The notes beneath the pieces are model-generated. The model did no database searches. It was not told the DNA's origin and was given only the letters and a program-made list of their open reading frames with translations. Positions 4,938 through 5,871 of a DNA stretch of 5,871 nt are shown in pieces (positions within the stretch are counted from its first letter, which is position 1; each line of letters starts with the position of its first letter). The translations under genes and the position numbers were made by a program. This stretch comes from Achromobacter sp. (lineage in GTDB: Bacteria > Pseudomonadota > Gammaproteobacteria > Burkholderiales > Burkholderiaceae_B): positions 1-5,871 of the forward strand of contig DMTA01000305.1 of NCBI GenBank assembly GCA_003454835.1, read 5' to 3'.

Positions 4938-5525
4938 ATGACCCGATCCGCCGATACCCATCTCGTCGAAACGCTGCTCGAAAGCGAGGCGCCCTACGAC
5001 GGCAGCTTTCTGAAAATCCGCCGCGATACCGTCAGCCTGCCCAACGGCCATACCGGCATCCGTGAATACGTGGTGCACCCGGGGGCGGTGGTGGTGATTC
5101 CGCTGCTCGAGGACGGCCGAGTGCTGCTCGAGCGCCAGTTCCGGTATCCCATCGGCCGCGTGATGACGGAGTTTCCGGCGGGCAAGCTGGATCCGGGCGA
5201 GGACCCGCTGGTGTGCGCCAAGCGTGAATTGCTGGAGGAAACGGGGTATACGGCCAGCCAATGGGCCCATGCGGGCGCCTTGCACCTGGCCATCGCCTAT
5301 TCCACCGAGATAATTCATATCTTCTTTGCGCGCGGCCTGCGGGCAGGCGAACGCCAGCTCGACCAGGACGAATTCCTGGACGTCATCAGCAAACGCCCCG
5401 AAGAGCTGCTCGCGGCTTGCAGCCAGGGCGAGGTCACCGACGCCAAGACGCTGACCTGCGTGCTGTGGATGCAGAACGTGCTGTCCGGCGCCTGGAAGCT
5501 GGACTGGCAGGACAACGTCGCCTGA
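4938..5525 (+). CDS. NUDIX hydrolase, ADP-ribose pyrophosphatase type
   Basis: 195 residues. The Nudix box is intact: Gly82, Glu88, Arg96-Glu97-Leu98, Glu100-Glu101 and Gly103-Tyr104, fitting G-x5-E-x7-RE-x2-EE-x-G. The glutamates bind the catalytic magnesium. The leading EFPAGKLDPGED (78-89) and the upstream GAVVVIPLLEDGRVLLERQF (49-68) are typical of the ADP-ribose pyrophosphatase branch (NudF-like), which splits ADP-ribose into AMP and ribose 5-phosphate. FLDVISKRPEELLAACSQGE (146-165) and VTDAKT (166-171) match the C-terminal part of that branch. Substrate choice in NUDIX enzymes is hard to read from sequence, so another sugar nucleotide is possible. It is a cytosolic housekeeping enzyme. 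The ATG has no strong ribosome binding site. The next gene starts 24 bases after the stop, so the two are probably co-transcribed. Confidence 0.93.
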   Translation: MTRSADTHLVETLLESEAPYDGSFLKIRRDTVSLPNGHTGIREYVVHPGAVVVIPLLEDGRVLLERQFRYPIGRVMTEFPAGKLDPGEDPLVCAKRELLEETGYTASQWAHAGALHLAIAYSTEIIHIFFARGLRAGERQLDQDEFLDVISKRPEELLAACSQGEVTDAKTLTCVLWMQNVLSGAWKLDWQDNVA

Positions 5526-5549
5526 GCGGCGTCCGGCAGTCTGACACCG

Positions 5550-5871
5550 ATGTGCTCGCACCCGGTTCTTGTCCAGCCCTCGGGCTTGCGGTTTGACGCG
5601 CCGGCCGGCACGTCCGTGCTGCTGGCGGCGCAGGCGGCGGGCATCAAGCTGCCCAGTTCGTGCCGCAATGGCACCTGCCGCGCCTGCATGTGCCTGATGC
5701 TGGAGGGATCGGTCGTGTACGGCATCGAATGGCCTGGCCTGTCGCGCGACGAAAAAGAAGAGGGCTGGATCCTGCCGTGCGTGGCCCAGGCGACGTCGGC
5801 GCTGGAAATCCAGGCGCCCGGCGCCGCGTTGATCGAGGCCGCGCCGCCGGCCGTCCGCCCGCTTACCGGCG
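5550..5871 (+). CDS. 2Fe-2S ferredoxin-type iron-sulfur protein, cut by the right edge
   Basis: 107 codons are present and the frame is still open at the window end. The plant-type 2Fe-2S ligands are all visible: Cys38, Cys43 and Cys46 in SSCRNGTCRAC (36-46), and Cys77 in GWILPCVAQATS (72-83), giving C-x4-C-x2-C-x30-C. TSVLLAAQAAGIKLP (21-35) is the usual helix before the cluster loop. Cys48 and Cys2 are extra. The domain is essentially complete by residue 88. What follows (89-107) is an Ala/Pro-rich stretch that could be a short tail or a linker to a further domain such as a reductase, so the full length is unknown. The ATG at 5550 follows the NUDIX stop by 24 bases with no strong ribosome binding site; an in-frame CTG at 5541 is the only alternative after the in-frame stop at 5523-5525. 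It would carry electrons in the cytosol; its partner is not visible. Confidence 0.88.
   Translation, partial: MCSHPVLVQPSGLRFDAPAGTSVLLAAQAAGIKLPSSCRNGTCRACMCLMLEGSVVYGIEWPGLSRDEKEEGWILPCVAQATSALEIQAPGAALIEAAPPAVRPLTG

Noticed and set aside
4710..5561. Minus-strand frame of 283 codons
   Set aside because: It is antisense to the Hsp70 end and the whole NUDIX gene, which has an intact Nudix box.

Overview
The window is GC-rich (estimated by eye at about two thirds G+C) and densely packed with short intergenic gaps. Its proteins read like those of the Alcaligenaceae (Burkholderiales, e.g. Bordetella or Achromobacter). That placement rests on sequence style and remembered family resemblance, not on a search. 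No rRNA, tRNA, transposase, integrase, phage gene or CRISPR array was seen, so this looks like ordinary chromosome.

Layout. On the minus strand, right to left: a short lipoprotein with an NlpE N-terminal domain (1515-1090), then an amino-acid-type substrate-binding protein that unexpectedly has no signal peptide (1007-258). A long hairpin follows (187-229), then a weakly supported partial open frame running off the left edge (173-1). A 248-base divergent region (1516-1763) separates these from the plus-strand genes and carries a tandem 16-base repeat just upstream of the first of them.

On the plus strand, three tightly packed genes form a likely operon: an OsmC-family peroxiredoxin (1764-2243), an isochorismatase-type cysteine hydrolase (2253-2801) and a small DUF3820 protein (2798-3055). 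The last two overlap by ATGA. After a hairpin-rich gap comes a small exported, proline-containing protein of unknown function (3196-3519). Then come a YegD-like Hsp70 without a substrate-binding domain (3596-4849), a NUDIX hydrolase of the ADP-ribose pyrophosphatase type (4938-5525) and a 2Fe-2S ferredoxin domain cut by the right edge (5550-5871).

How the genes fit together. OsmC (peroxide reduction), NlpE (envelope stress or copper sensing), YegD-like Hsp70, NUDIX (nucleotide clean-up) and ferredoxin share a loose stress and redox flavour. Only the OsmC-hydrolase-DUF3820 set has spacing that argues for co-expression; NUDIX-ferredoxin (24-base gap) is a second likely pair. No clear novel defence or mobile system is visible. 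The points most worth a second look are the tandem repeat before osmC, the substrate-binding protein with no export signal, and the OsmC-hydrolase-DUF3820 cassette.
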